Shown here piece after piece: positions 12,242 to 22,548 of a stretch of DNA of 64,000 nt. How positions within the stretch are numbered: the first letter of the stretch is position 1; every line of letters begins with the position of its first letter. The notes below the pieces were generated by a model that was not told the DNA's origin, did no database searches, and saw nothing but the letters and a program-made list of their open reading frames with translations. A program made the position numbers and the translations under genes. The DNA is from Ganoderma boninense (Eukaryota > Basidiomycota > Agaricomycetes > Polyporales > Polyporaceae), in assembly GCA_002900995.3 (NCBI GenBank), contig CM035315.1, positions 2,511,826 through 2,575,825 of the forward strand, in the 5' to 3' direction.

Positions 12242-12703
12242 GCCTCCTTTAAGGCTGAGCACGGATCCAGCTCACTTTGCAGATCGATCCGCAAAATCCG
12301 GAGCTGTATCCACAATGAGCTGTATCCGCGGATCCAGCTCATTGCAGCTCCAGATCGCTGCAGCTCCGGATCAAGGCAATAGGAAAAATTTAGGTGATCC
12401 GCGGATCGACAAAGTTGTAAACTAGAGCCTTTGAACACCTTCATGCATTAGAATTCTGCATGTTTAGCAGTATATAGGCAAGAAAAGTAGTTAGACAACA
12501 AGATATATGTCAGAAACATATGATCTTTGCAAAAAACCTGTGGATTATCCGCGATCCGGATCCGTTTGATCCGGATCCGCACTGATCCGGAGCCGTGGAT
12601 CATGATCCGCACAGCTCTGGATCAAGCCTTAAAAATGGCCTCGATCCGCGGATTCAGCTCTGGATCAGCCATAGATCGAGCCATGCTCAGCCTTAGCCTC
12701 CTT
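12242..12703. mobile_element. Non-autonomous hAT-type MITE with 8-bp target-site duplication
   Basis: The element spans 12250-12695 (446 bp). Its ends are inverted: the left starts TAAGGCTGAGCACGG and the reverse complement of the right end starts TAAGGCTGAGCATGG. It is flanked by a perfect 8-bp direct repeat GCCTCCTT at 12242-12249 and 12696-12703, the duplication length made by hAT transposases. The interior is crowded with GGATCCG/CGGATCC words that can pair with each other, and it has no coding capacity. It lies about 160 bp downstream of the GH25 gene. Confidence 0.9.
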
Positions 12704-13323
12704 GTGCGCGTTGCGGAATCGTAGCCGCGGTGGTGCCGTGGAATTTGGAATCCATATGCCCTGATCTGCACAGTGCAGTGCCAGTAGCGACGGGTGATTT
12801 TCAGAACCAAACGAAACGTCTTGATATTGAGCGTATTGCCCCTCTCCTCCGACACGCACGATGGGAACGCCTGCGTCCTCGGGAAGGGGCAATATCGACC
12901 GACAATAAATGCGCGATCATCGTGGGCTTGAACGAGAGACTCGCTGCAGCAGAAGCATGGCCTGCATCAAACGCTACCCACCCTCCTTGCGCGTATTTGA
13001 CACACACGAGGTCAGCGCAAACCTTGGTGACAAGAGCGCGTATGATACTTAGCAGTAGCAGGATTCTAACCTCCGAGTCGATCATCCTGGAGGACGTAGA
13101 GCATGCCTTGGATTTGGGCACCTTCTGCTTTCGAGACCTTGGAGGGTTGAAGCTTGCAAGGGGACAGTAGGTACTGGTCTCAGATGCCATTGAATCTGAA
13201 ACGCCACTGTGGCTTCCGAACACCAACACGACGAGAAGCATCTAGAGGCTGGGGCTGGCGGAAACGTCACTCGGAACCATCGGGGACAGCGGACAACGAA
13301 CCCAGATTTGTAAAAGGGGTTGT
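12704..13323. other. Possible minus-strand gene remnants, not recognised
   Basis: The minus strand has long overlapping open frames (12801-13241 and 12704-12892) without any motif I know. Removing the MITE would join the second frame in phase to the frame below 12242. This could be a disrupted gene or chance. Confidence 0.3.
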
Positions 13324-13555
13324 CTTGAGGTTACGGTAAACTGCCAATGCCGATGACTGAGAGAAAGACGCGAAGACGGATACGCCTGGGCATGTGCTTC
13401 GAGAAAAGTGTGCGATTGGTGTCCACAAAGTCGCTCTTCTCTTGACCTCACGGCAAACTGGCAGTGCCGATGACTGAGAGGATGGCGCCGAGACGGACAT
13501 GACTTGCCTGTGATCAGGGTATGCGATTGGTGTCCAAAAAGTCGCTCACTGGACT
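13324..13555. repeat. Two tandem ~115-bp promoter modules upstream of metallothionein
   Basis: Unit 1 (13324-13440) and unit 2 (13441 to about 13555) share CTTGA-CACGG-AAACTG, TGCCGATGACTGAGAG and, at the end, TGCGATTGGTGTCC-AAAGTCGCT. Each holds an ATTGG (inverted CCAAT) box. They lie 160-390 bp upstream of the metallothionein start. They look like a duplicated regulatory module. Confidence 0.8.
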
Positions 13556-13591
13556 TACTGGCTGCCTTTTCGGGAAGCGTCGCAGACGAGA

Positions 13592-13625
13592 TGCGCACGT
13601 GAACGCCTCAACATCGCCTATATAG
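13592..13625 (+). promoter_or_regulatory. Candidate metal-response element and TATA box
   Basis: TGCGCAC at 13592-13598 fits the TGCRCNC core of metal-response elements, and CTATATAG is at 13618-13625. Both precede the metallothionein start at 13717. The metal-response assignment rests on a 7-bp match only. Confidence 0.45.
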
Positions 13626-13716
13626 AGGGGACCATCTCCCGGCTCAGCTTTCCTCAGTGCCAGACACTACTACCACATCGACGCACATCCCACTCTTACT
13701 CACCTCAACAACTACC

Positions 13717-13943
13717 ATGTACGCTGTGAGTACATGAACATAGTTCGCCGCGGAACAAACGTGCTGACGATTGGCATCTCGCTATGTTTCAGGCCACCGA
13801 CATCGTCAAGAACGCTGCCGCTGCTTGCGGCTCCTCGTCCTGCAACTGTGGCTCCACGTAAGTGGTCGTCGTGATGGTCTATGGCTAGTAACACTCACCT
13901 CAACTACAGCTTCGCTTGCAAGCCCGACGAGTGCAAGTGCTGA
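13717..13943 (+). CDS. Metallothionein-like small cysteine protein
   Basis: A 35-aa protein in three short exons (13717-13725, 13793-13857, 13910-13943) with correct GT-AG introns and phases, preceded by a TATA box. The C-terminal half carries six cysteines in a metallothionein-like pattern: ACGSSSCNCGS and then ACKPDECKC. Fungal metallothioneins of this size bind Cu(I), Zn or Cd as thiolate clusters in the cytosol. Most relatives I know have seven cysteines; here the position before FACK is Phe, so one ligand may be missing or the third acceptor site may differ slightly. Two tandem upstream modules suggest strong or inducible expression. Confidence 0.8.
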
Positions 13944-15012
13944 GCGCTGAGCGCTCAACTACGCACACCGCGCATCGTTCCCCACCATCCTTAGGCACCT
14001 GCGGGTCGTCTCAAGGCTGAGTTTGTAGGATAATCCGTTTGTTGTAAATCATTCGAAACCCATACATACCGATTCGGAGGGTTGTGAACTTGAACATTGA
14101 ATTGATTTTTGATGTGCCCCAGCTTGACGGAGTCGCCGCGTGGATGGATCCCTCCGTACTGGTGAAAGATATAATTGGAAGGATTATTATTCAACAACCT
14201 AATGGCTATATGAATCTGTCCTTTAGCACGAGTAATGGGAGCGCCAGTGGGAACTCACACAGATCAAGGTCCCGCCGACGTCTTTTTTCTGGGTCGACGT
14301 TCTGCAGGTCGTTGAGCAGGTCCGCGCATCCCTTCTCCAACCTCCTCGCACGTTATTTCTTGTCAATACCAGCCCCGTGGAGATGCAAGAACATTCCGTT
14401 ATGGATGCAAGAGATGCCATGTACCCTTTGTGATAGAACGAGAATGTCAGTCCAGATCCGATGTACACACTAGATACTCACATTCAAGTTTGCTGTCCGG
14501 TTGTTCGTCGAGCAATTCCTGTACGGACGTAACTTCCCGTTCGAAAACAGCCTTGTCGTTGCCTGGTAATCATGGAAGGTCCTGTGGTGCCATGCGTATG
14601 GATGTTCCGACAATAGTTCGAGACAGTATAGAACTTGAACTTGGTTGGTCTGGAGAAGACGAGTTGTGAGGTCGAAGGCTTCCTGTAAGTAGTCCCTGCT
14701 CTGCTTCTGAGTGGGTGGGGGGCAGAGTTTATAAGTCCTAGAAGGAGGGACCTGCTCGGTCAGGACGTACTCTCGGGCTGAGGACCTCCTAGGTCAGAGT
14801 TTGTAATTCCGTTAGCAGTCGGCCTTTCTCCCGCTGTTTTTCCGTCGGTATGACCTCTGCAGAGTGCCTGACACGTTTAACGTTGTGCTAGAGACCTCCT
14901 CCCAGCAATGGATCCACTACTAGGGAGTCTGAGTTTAGATGAGTTTAAACACCAAGACTGTAGCTCTAGATATGAGGGGATCGTGTATGCAAAGCAGGGT
15001 TGGAGGTGCTGG
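13944..15012. other. Intergenic, no gene recognised
   Basis: Downstream of the metallothionein. No supported coding pattern was found. Confidence 0.4.
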
Positions 15013-15461
15013 TAACACGACGGGCAAGGTGGGTGTTTCTTGTGTTTAGAAACAGGATGCAATCTGGTACGGAAACTTCAAGTTCCTTGGTCACTTTCGG
15101 GGTGTTTCGGGGTCCAGGAAACGACAAGTTTCCTGGGTGTTTCTCAGGTGTGTTTGTACATCGGAAACAGGTGAGGCGTTTCCATAGAAGGGAAATTTCG
15201 AGGAAATTGGTCAGAAACAGACATAAAACACTGTGTTTCCGGACAATGCAACCTGTTTCCGGCCCGTTTCCTGGCAATTTCCCCTTTGTGGAAACACCTC
15301 GGGCTGTTTCTGGTCTCCAGAAACGCTGTAAAAACACAAAGGAAACATCACGTTTCCCCAACCACGAATCAACCTGGAAACTCCTGAAAAACTTGAAAAT
15401 TCCGTCCTCGTTTCCTGACGGTTTCCCTGATCCCGAAACACCTGCTGTGCCCGTCGTGTAA
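15013..15461. mobile_element. PIF/Harbinger-like MITE packed with GAAAC/GTTTC words
   Basis: The element spans 15016-15458 (443 bp). The left end reads CACGACGGGCAAGGTGGG, and the reverse complement of the right end reads CACGACGGGCACAGCAGG; both continue TGTTTC. A 3-bp direct repeat TAA flanks it at 15013-15015 and 15459-15461, as produced by PIF/Harbinger transposases (TWA targets). About 22 GAAAC or GTTTC pentamers fill the interior on both strands. The open frames across it follow this repeat composition and are not genes. Confidence 0.82.
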
Positions 15462-16047
15462 ATCTGTGGCAGGGCGTCTATGTACGGATCTCCGAACTGG
15501 CCGGTTCCAAGTGCCAGGGGTCTCTCTGATACAATCTTCAAATTTGGCAGTTACCATGTTTTGATGGCACCGCTACATGGACTCGACTTACTGCTGGACA
15601 GGCCTAGTTCACTACGTGACCAGGTATCTGGCTTGGTTCGCTACATGACTGATGATCACCCACAGGGGGTGCGGCTCAGTCTGATGACGTCGGTGCGCGA
15701 CCAAGGCTGTCACCGTGACATATCGGCTTTGAGAAAGAAGGTTGCAAGCAAGTCGATAGAAGTGCAGGGAAAGTTGAGCAGGTCATTGATTGCTCCAACT
15801 TGAACGTCACCGCGCACCATTTAACAAGATCACAGAGTCACAGGTTGAAGCACATCGAGTCTCAGTTGCATCACTGGACTCTCGCGAGTCTCTCCAAAAT
15901 CCCATTCCTACAGTGTACACCGGCAGAGTACCTCCCCCCCCACAAATTATTCACAGGACACCTAGTAGGGACAACGGTCCTCCATTTCCCTTCAGAAATA
16001 TATCAGTGATGAGCCCGCTATGGCGTTGGGCGACGATACCTAGTTCG
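15462..16047. other. Intergenic, no gene recognised
   Basis: No motif-bearing frame. This is the region between the MITE and the 3' end of cysteine-rich gene C. Confidence 0.4.
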
Positions 16048-16650
16048 TCAAGCAGCCTCGACAAGGATAGACTGCGTTCCGGGAGTGTAGCAGAAATTGT
16101 TGTCCAGGCGCGTGCCACAGGTGGAGAGCTGGTTGCAGCTATGGCCGCAGCCAGAACGGTCGCAGAACCCGACATTGTTCGTCGCGGCGAGGCAGTTCGT
16201 GTTCGGGGCGTTGAGGCACGTAGGCCCGCCCGTGTACACCGTGCACGCCCCACCGCACACATCGTCAATGCGGCTGCTGCAGTAGGTGACTGTGGTGTCC
16301 TGAGCGGAGCGTGGGGCGAGCGGGTTGATCGGGGCGCCAACGAAAGTGAGCTTAGCGTCGGTGTTTGTGATCCAGTGCATCATCTCGTCGTGGGACACAA
16401 GGTACGTCGCAGGCTTTTATGTGTTCTTGGTGAGCATAGTTCAGGAATACATCGAGGAATATGGTCCCCCGCACCTCGTCTGCGGTGATGGTCGCAGCGT
16501 CGTCCGCAGTGGACTAGAAATATATTAGCCAAGCTGAATGATGGGGTATAGTATATGGCTCACTGCAGCGACGGGCTTGGCCAAGCTAACGCTGGTCATG
16601 GCCAGGACGAAGAGGGTCAAGCGTGAGAAGTTGAATGCCAAGAGCTGCAT
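16048..16650 (-). CDS. Cysteine-rich secreted protein, family member C
   Basis: 163 aa in three exons: signal peptide (16564-16650, MQLLAFNFSRLTLFVLA), a 13-codon acidic exon (16475-16513, STADDAATITADE) and the mature domain (16048-16413). The mature exon opens with TYLVSHDEMMHW and keeps the ten-cysteine pattern VTYC, VCGGAC, GGPTC, NCLA, VGFC, GCGHSC, LSTC, NFC, and ends SILVEAA. It is closest to gene A in the mature region but has the three-exon layout of D to G. The acceptor of intron 2 is AAAAG rather than the usual CAG. A TATA box at 16731-16740 and the shared leader block precede it. Function unknown. Confidence 0.87.
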
Positions 16651-16707
16651 GATAGAGATGCCGATCGGGAAGACTCTTGTTGCTGAAGAGATCAGGTTGA
16701 GGCTTGT

Positions 16708-16740
16708 CCTGGGTCGAAGTGGGAGCGTGCCTTTTATACG
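16708..16740 (-). promoter_or_regulatory. TATA box and shared leader block of gene C
   Basis: CCTGGGTCGA at 16708-16717 and CTTTTATACG at 16731-16740 on the plus strand. They have the same order and spacing as at gene A. Confidence 0.65.
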
Positions 16741-17026
16741 ACAACGGACGCCGCGGCCTACTGCCACCAAACATTTCTTGACCATGTTTTCTTCCCAATT
16801 TTCTGCTGACGCTGGCCGGAATTAGAATCCGGCGAGCATGGCCCCCATGGAAAGGTGTGCGTCTGAATCGAAGCACGTTTATGTTACCACTCTCCCCCGG
16901 TTGTTCCGTGTGTCATCAAAGTGTCATCTGTAACGCCTAAGTGTAAGGTCCCGTGGTAGCATGGGAATGGATATTAACTCACCAGTTCGTCAAAACAAGA
17001 TATTCGTGCTTCACATTTTGAGTTCT

Positions 17027-17242
17027 TGGAAGAAGGCGGGAAGCCTCCTACACTCGGGCTCCGATAGAACTGGAAAAGAGTCTGATATCGTGTGAGAGAG
17101 AACTGTAGATACATGTGGAAGGGTCTCGTACCTGATATCGTGTGAGAGAGAACTGGGGGAACACGATATCAGGAGGGGGCGAGTATATATGTGCGTATGT
17201 AATCTGAGTGAAGTGAGTAAGGTGAAGGGAGTGAGCCTTACA
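17027..17242 (-). repeat. 3' LTR (216 bp)
   Basis: On the plus strand it starts TGGAAGAAGG and ends GCCTTACA. By eye it is identical over its whole length to the other LTR at 22328-22543. Confidence 0.95.
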
Positions 17243-17269
17243 CTCCTCCCCGTTCAAAAGAAATTAGAG

Positions 17270-20200
17270 TCAGGTAGGTGGGAATGCGGGATGGAGATCG
17301 GGGTGAGATTGTAAGTAATCATCTAAGACGGACAGGTTGCGGCATTCGGCGCCCGGGAGCCAAGAATCGTGGGATGAGGGGAAGCCTTTCCAATGAACAA
17401 GGAAGCGATAACCGTGGCCGCGACGTTGGTGGTCGAGGATGCATTCGACTTCTTGCTCCTCGACGCCGTCTTCGGTGATGATAGGCGCAGGGGGATGGAA
17501 TTCGCGGGAAGGGAAGAGGGAGTTGTCATTCGGAACGTAAGGTTTAAGAAGAGAGGTATGGAATGTGGGAAAAATTTTCATAGACGAAGGTAAATCAAGG
17601 GTGTACGCGGAGGATTCAGGGAAGGAGCGGAAAATTTTGTAAGGGCCGTCGTAGCGAACCATGAATTTGGCGACACGGTTGTCGCCGCGTTGCATGTAGG
17701 CACGACGACGGTGAAAAGTGGAGAGAAGGACGAGGTCGCCGACATTGTAGGAGGGGTCGGGTGTCCGACCACGGTTGGCGGCACACATTTGCGCGAGTTT
17801 GGCAGCCGCCAGGTTGTCTTGCACTTCCATGACGTTGGTGTCGATGCGACGGATGATGTCAGCGGCGCGTTCCGCGTCAGAGAGGGAGGACGGAGCAGCG
17901 GCAGCGACGTCGTCGTTGAATAGCGGGGGGAGGACACGGGGTTGACGACCGAGGTGAAGCTGGAAGCGCAAGAAACCAGTTAAAGAATTAGGCGCAGACA
18001 TGATGGCGAAGCGGACGCGTGGAAGGGCCTTGACCCAGCCACGCTGGTTGCGGGCGACGTGGTAGCGTAATGATTGGATGACCGTTTTGTTGGTACGTTC
18101 TGAGGAACCGTCCGATTGCGGGTGGAAAGATGTAGACATCTTGAGCTTAACTCCGGATAACTTGTGCAGCGCCTTCCAGAACGCAGACACGAAGAGTTTA
18201 TCGCGGTCGGAGACGATCTCAGTGGGTAGGCCATTTTCGCAGTACCAGTGGTCGAAGAATTGCACAGCGAATTCCTCGCCTGTGACGTCAGTGCGGGTGG
18301 GTATGAGGCGGAGGTCAGCACCGAGGCGGTCGGTGACGGTCGCAATGCAGTCGAAGCCTTCATCGTCAGGGAGTTTGCCGATGAAGTCGATGGCGATCGC
18401 GTCTCCGCGCGCATCCGGGACAGAAAGCGGATGTAACGGTCCGGGGGGCTTCGACGTCGAGGATTTGTTGCGCTGACAGTCTTCGCACGAGGGGATGTAC
18501 ATAAGGGCGAGTTCCTTGCACATGTGTGGCCAGTAGTAGGCGTCGCGGAGAAAGGCATACGACTTGTCGAAGCCGAAGTGGCCCATGGCGTCATGGGCGC
18601 AACGGAACAAGCCTTCGCGAACGTGTGCGACGCGGGGAATGGCAAGACGGTCGCCGACGAAGAGCAGGCCGTCGCGTTCAACAATGCCAAGGGAGCCAAT
18701 GTTCGCCCGTAGGCGAACACACCACTTGTCCTTCGCGTAGCCGGAGCGTATAGCGTCGAGCCACGCAGGATCTGTGGAGACACGCAGGGACCCGGGCGTA
18801 ACGGCACAAGGCGCGACAGGGGCGGGGTCCGGGCGGTCACAGACAGCACGGGTAATCTCACGAAGGGCAGCGATGGAGGCACAAGTCGCGGGGTCAACAA
18901 CGACGACGTCGAGCCGAGAGAGAGCGTCTGCGACAACGTTCTTCTCACCCTTGATGTATTTGATTACGTAGTCGTACTGTCCGAGGAATTCTTGCCAGCG
19001 GGACTGGCGGCGCGAGAGGTGTTTCTGGGTGTCGAAGTTTTCGAGGGTGCGGTGGTCGGTGTAGATTGTGAACGGGACACCCAGGAGGTCGACGTGCCAT
19101 TTTTCCAGCGCGCGGAGGATAGCAAGAAGTTCCTTCTCATGAACGGGGTAATGCAGCTCAGCGCCTGTGAGAGGGGCGGATTCGAAGGCGACAGGGCGTG
19201 CGGTTTTGAGGGTGGCGCCAAAGGAGAGCATGGCGCCCGTGCGGAAGTCGCTAGCATCACAGGAGACGAAGATGTGGTTGTTGTCGAGAGCATCGTGGTC
19301 TATAACCGTCAAGCATTCGCGGCTGCAGACGAGAGCTTTAATGCGCTCGAAGGCAAGTTGGTGATCGACGGTCCATCCGGGCCAAGATTTGTCGGCATCC
19401 TTCGATGTGAGGGGGTTGAGCACACGGGTGTACTCGGCGAGGTTCGGCAAGAAAGCAGCGAGGTAGCGGACGAGGCCAAGGAAGGAGCGGACGTGGGCTG
19501 CAGAGCGGGGAGTGGGCCAGTTGACAATTTTGTCGACCTTCTTGCCATCGGGCTCGATGCCACGCGCGGAGATGTGGTGACCAAGAAAGTCGACCTCGAG
19601 GAGAAAGAGGTCAGTCTTCTTGTCAGACATGAAAAGGTTAGCGGCGCAGAGAGCAAGGAGGATACGTCGAGGTTCTGGGACCAGATGATGATATCGTCCA
19701 GGTAGACGTGACAGATTTTGCCAATGTAGGGACGGAGGGCGTTGTTCATGCGTCGTTGATGCGTAGAAGGGGCGTTGCGACAACCTTGAGGCATGACGGT
19801 CCATTCGAAGAGACCAAAGGGGGTGGTGACCGCTGTGTACTTGACGTCGTCGGGGTGGACTCTCGTCTGGAAGAACGAGTTGGTCATGTCAAGCTTACCC
19901 CAGATTTTGCCTTTGCCACAGTCGGCGAGGATGTCGCTGATGCGCGGGAGCGGATGCATGTCGGGGACGGTGTTGGAGTTGAGGACGCGGTAGTCGTTAA
20001 CCCAGCGGGGTTTGGCGTTTGGGTCGGTTTTGGGGACGAGGAACGCAGGGGAGGCGAAAGGGCTGTCGGACGGTCGCAGGTGTCCGGCGGCTAGGTGTTT
20101 GTCGAGAAGAGATTTCCAGACTTCGCGGTACTTCTTGGGACAGTCGTATTGTCGTCGGCTAATAACCATGTTGGCATCTTTGAGGATGAAGCGGTGAACG

Positions 20201-20595
20201 ACGTCTGTCGGAAGGTGGTTGATGTGTGGGATGTCTGCAGGGAAGCAGTCAGCGAATTTAGCTTTTATGGCAGCGTTCTCGCGAGCGAGGACTTCTTCCG
20301 AAGCAATCTGCTCGACACGAGCACGAACGGCATTGACGGCGAAAGCAGTGGCGTCCACCGCGCATGCATCCGCGGCCAAACGCCGATCGGCAGTGCGTTC
20401 GTGAAGTTCGCGGAGGAAACCGGTGCAGCGCAGCCAGGCTGAACGTTCCTCCGTGGCGGCGGCAACGCGTGCTTCTCGACGACGGAGGGAGGAGGTAAGG
20501 GAGGAGGGGAAGGGGGGGAAGGGGGGAACGAGAGGGATGGAGGAGATCGAGTCCAGAGCGTTGATCGACAAGCGTTTGCGCGAGATGGTCCTCAA
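17270..20595 (-). CDS. Chromovirus Pol (RT, RNase H, integrase, chromodomain), frame broken
   Basis: Two overlapping frames encode Pol. Frame 1 (about 19690-20595) carries reverse transcriptase with WVNDYRVLN, KLDMTNSFFQ and the catalytic YLDDIII. It then jumps at about 19675-19690 to the second frame (17270 to about 19670). That frame continues with AANLFMSDKK and FLGHHI, then RNase H (DASDFRTGAML, YTDHRTLENF, VADALSR). Integrase follows with an HHCC-type finger (HDAMGH...CEDC) and DDE residues in IAIDFIG, VSDRDKLF and SSERTNK, then a C-terminal chromodomain (FLVHWKGF). At the jump several expected residues after IIIWSQNLD are missing, so this looks like a small deletion rather than programmed recoding. 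Confidence 0.88.
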
Positions 20596-22282
20596 CGATA
20601 TTATTCGATTCTAGCCAGGGCTTGCCTAAGATTACAGGTGCGCAGAGGTTGTCGACCACCAGAGCGCAGCAGACCCGAGATGTCCACGAGAGATCCAGTA
20701 AAGTTACAGAAAGTTTAATCCATTCGTCGCTCCTGATGCCGCCGGAACCACCCCACGTGTCCCCCAGCTTATGCTCCGTCGGCAGTCGTCGTAGTCGTAC
20801 ACCCATTGCGAGTGCGATGTCGCGTCTAATCAGAACTGGTCCCGCACCGCCATCGATTAGCATGTCGTAAACGGGGGAGTCAGGGTAAGGGGATGCGCGA
20901 GCACGCAGGAAGGTCTGATCAGCGAAGAATGGTGCGACGTACGAAGACTCGGATTCAGAGCCTTTGGAGAGTATGCCTGACGTGTATGCCGGGGGAGAGG
21001 CGTTGATCGAGGCGACGGGTATGACAGGGATGTCGGCATCGGCGGTCTCACTGACGGCGGCCGCGGTGCCACGGGGTGCCCCAGGACGCACGTTCTCTTT
21101 GGCGGGGGCAAGGTTGGGGTGCTGGGTAGCGAGGTTGACGTACGAAGTAGGGTTGGGGGCACCGTCGGGGCAGTTGGAGCTGTAGTGCTTGATTTTGTCG
21201 TATACGTTTATTTTACGACATTTGAAACACCCATTGTTGCGGTCGAGAATGAAGTGTTCGTCGGATGTAAGGGGAGGGAGCTTGTTGGTGGAGGAAGAGG
21301 AGGTGGAAGGGTTATTGACGTAAGGCCCCTTATTGGCGCGACGCCCGGCGGGGTTGTCGTTAGTGACTAAGAGGTCACGGAAGACTTTGAGCTGGCGTGA
21401 ACGTTCGCGGTCGAGCGCGGTGACCGCGGACTTCCACGCGACGTAGTCCGCGATGGTCTCCACTTCGTCACGGCTGATCATGGCCGCGAGATCAGGCAAG
21501 ACGTTGGCGCGGAGGAACATGCGGAGGGCCTCGTCAGAGTAGCGGTGAGCGGCACCCGAAAGCTGCGCGTTGAGACGTTCCATGTCGAGGACGAAGTCGT
21601 CAAAGGACTGGTGAGGTTTCATCTTCATTGCGACAATTTCGTTGCAAATGTCGCCAGCCCAGCTGGGCGGAAGGAAACGTGCACGGAGCTCTTCTTCGAA
21701 CTCTTCGAAGGGGAGTGCGTCGAGGCGCTGCTGGTTGCGGAAGTACCAATCACGGAGGAGTAAGTTGTTGAAGCCGAGGGAGGCTTTGAACGCCCACTCG
21801 TTGGGGGGAACATTGCGGTCACGCGCGTACTGGTGGAAGAGGTGGCTCCAGAGATTGATGTTCGTGGGGGTGACTTTCCCTTCGCCAAAAGTGGGAGAAA
21901 GCTTGTGATTGGCGGTGACGATGGCATCCGCGGTCGGCATCCTGGAGTGGGAAGCGAAGAAGGCGACGGATGCCGGAGAAGACGAGCGCGATGACGAAGT
22001 GGTTGTGGAAGAGGTGATGGATATATTACGACAGGTGACGGGTTCAGGTGTGACGGGTTCGGGTTCGAGTTCGGGTGAGGGTGAGGGTGAGGGTGCGTAC
22101 GTGGAGGGGAGCGAGACGATGGAGGCGACAGAGTCAAGTTCCGAGAATGAGAACTCACTGCCGTCGGGGGTACGAATAACGAGGTCCCGAAGGTCGTGAT
22201 CTTCGAGCTCCGCGAAGGGGAAGGGAGCGATGAAGTTGCGTGTCCATTGCCTGGTAACCCGCGACAGCGTGTCGGCTCTCAA
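20258..22282 (-). CDS. Chromovirus Gag-protease
   Basis: A 674-aa open frame beginning near the 5' LTR. The central Gag region contains FDDFVLDMERLNAQL-type helices. A divergent zinc knuckle follows, CFKC then H-x4-C (KHYSSNC), with a wider gap than the canonical CX2CX4HX4C. The retroviral-type aspartic protease has MLIDGGAGPVLI as its active-site motif, so a Gly replaces the usual Thr or Ser after the Asp, and ILGKPWL as the flap-distal word. After SGLDLL the frame drifts into low-complexity Pro/Ser sequence while homology moves to the next frame, so Gag-Pol is joined by a frame change. Confidence 0.85.
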   Translation of the reverse strand: MRADTLSRVTRQWTRNFIAPFPFAELEDHDLRDLVIRTPDGSEFSFSELDSVASIVSLPSTYAPSPSPSPELEPEPVTPEPVTCRNISITSSTTTSSSRSSSPASVAFFASHSRMPTADAIVTANHKLSPTFGEGKVTPTNINLWSHLFHQYARDRNVPPNEWAFKASLGFNNLLLRDWYFRNQQRLDALPFEEFEEELRARFLPPSWAGDICNEIVAMKMKPHQSFDDFVLDMERLNAQLSGAAHRYSDEALRMFLRANVLPDLAAMISRDEVETIADYVAWKSAVTALDRERSRQLKVFRDLLVTNDNPAGRRANKGPYVNNPSTSSSSTNKLPPLTSDEHFILDRNNGCFKCRKINVYDKIKHYSSNCPDGAPNPTSYVNLATQHPNLAPAKENVRPGAPRGTAAAVSETADADIPVIPVASINASPPAYTSGILSKGSESESSYVAPFFADQTFLRARASPYPDSPVYDMLIDGGAGPVLIRRDIALAMGVRLRRLPTEHKLGDTWGGSGGIRSDEWIKLSVTLLDLSWTSRVCCALVVDNLCAPVILGKPWLESNNIVEDHLAQTLVDQRSGLDLLHPSRSPLPPLPLLPYLLPPSSRSTRCRRHGGTFSLAALHRFPPRTSRTHCRSAFGRGCMRGGRHCFRRQCRSCSCRADCFGRSPRSRERCHKS

Positions 22283-22327
22283 CGTCGTCGACGACGACTC
22301 AGGGTCTTTTCGTAGTTCAAAAAAAAG

Positions 22328-22543
22328 TGGAAGAAGGCGGGAAGCCTCCTACACTCGGGCTCCGATAGAACTGGAAAAGAGTCTGATATCGTGTGAGAGA
22401 GAACTGTAGATACATGTGGAAGGGTCTCGTACCTGATATCGTGTGAGAGAGAACTGGGGGAACACGATATCAGGAGGGGGCGAGTATATATGTGCGTATG
22501 TAATCTGAGTGAAGTGAGTAAGGTGAAGGGAGTGAGCCTTACA
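22328..22543 (-). repeat. 5' LTR (216 bp)
   Basis: Same length and apparently the same sequence as the 3' LTR, including the internal double copy of GATATCGTGTGAGAGAGAAC. No difference was found by eye, so the insertion should be recent. Confidence 0.95.
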
Positions 22544-22548
22544 GTTCT

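Larger units (their letters stand above)
17022..22548 (-). mobile_element. Ty3/gypsy chromovirus LTR retrotransposon with 5-bp TSDs
   Basis: A complete element on the minus strand from LTR to LTR (17027-22543). It is bounded by the direct repeat GTTCT at 17022-17026 and 22544-22548. A purine-rich tract GGGGAGGAG lies immediately before the 3' LTR (plus-strand 17243-17252), as expected for a polypurine tract. I could not identify a tRNA-type primer binding site beside the 5' LTR, where the sequence is a T run. The order is gag-protease-RT-RNase H-integrase-chromodomain, which defines a chromovirus. Two frame changes interrupt the coding region. Confidence 0.95.

Noticed and set aside
11674..12444. 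256-aa minus-strand frame over the GH25 gene and MITE
   Set aside because: Mostly antisense to conserved GH25 exons. Only the short part near the MITE insertion is kept as a tentative note.
15000..15541. Open frames of 153 and 191 aa across the PIF/Harbinger-like MITE
   Set aside because: They arise from the GAAAC/GTTTC repeat composition. The TIR and TSD explain the region better.
19670..19695. Programmed ribosomal frameshift within reverse transcriptase
   Set aside because: The frame change falls inside a conserved domain and expected residues are missing, which fits a deletion better than recoding.
18964..19705. Plus-strand frames of over 200 aa inside the retrotransposon
   Set aside because: Antisense to RNase H/RT coding sequence with clear catalytic motifs.
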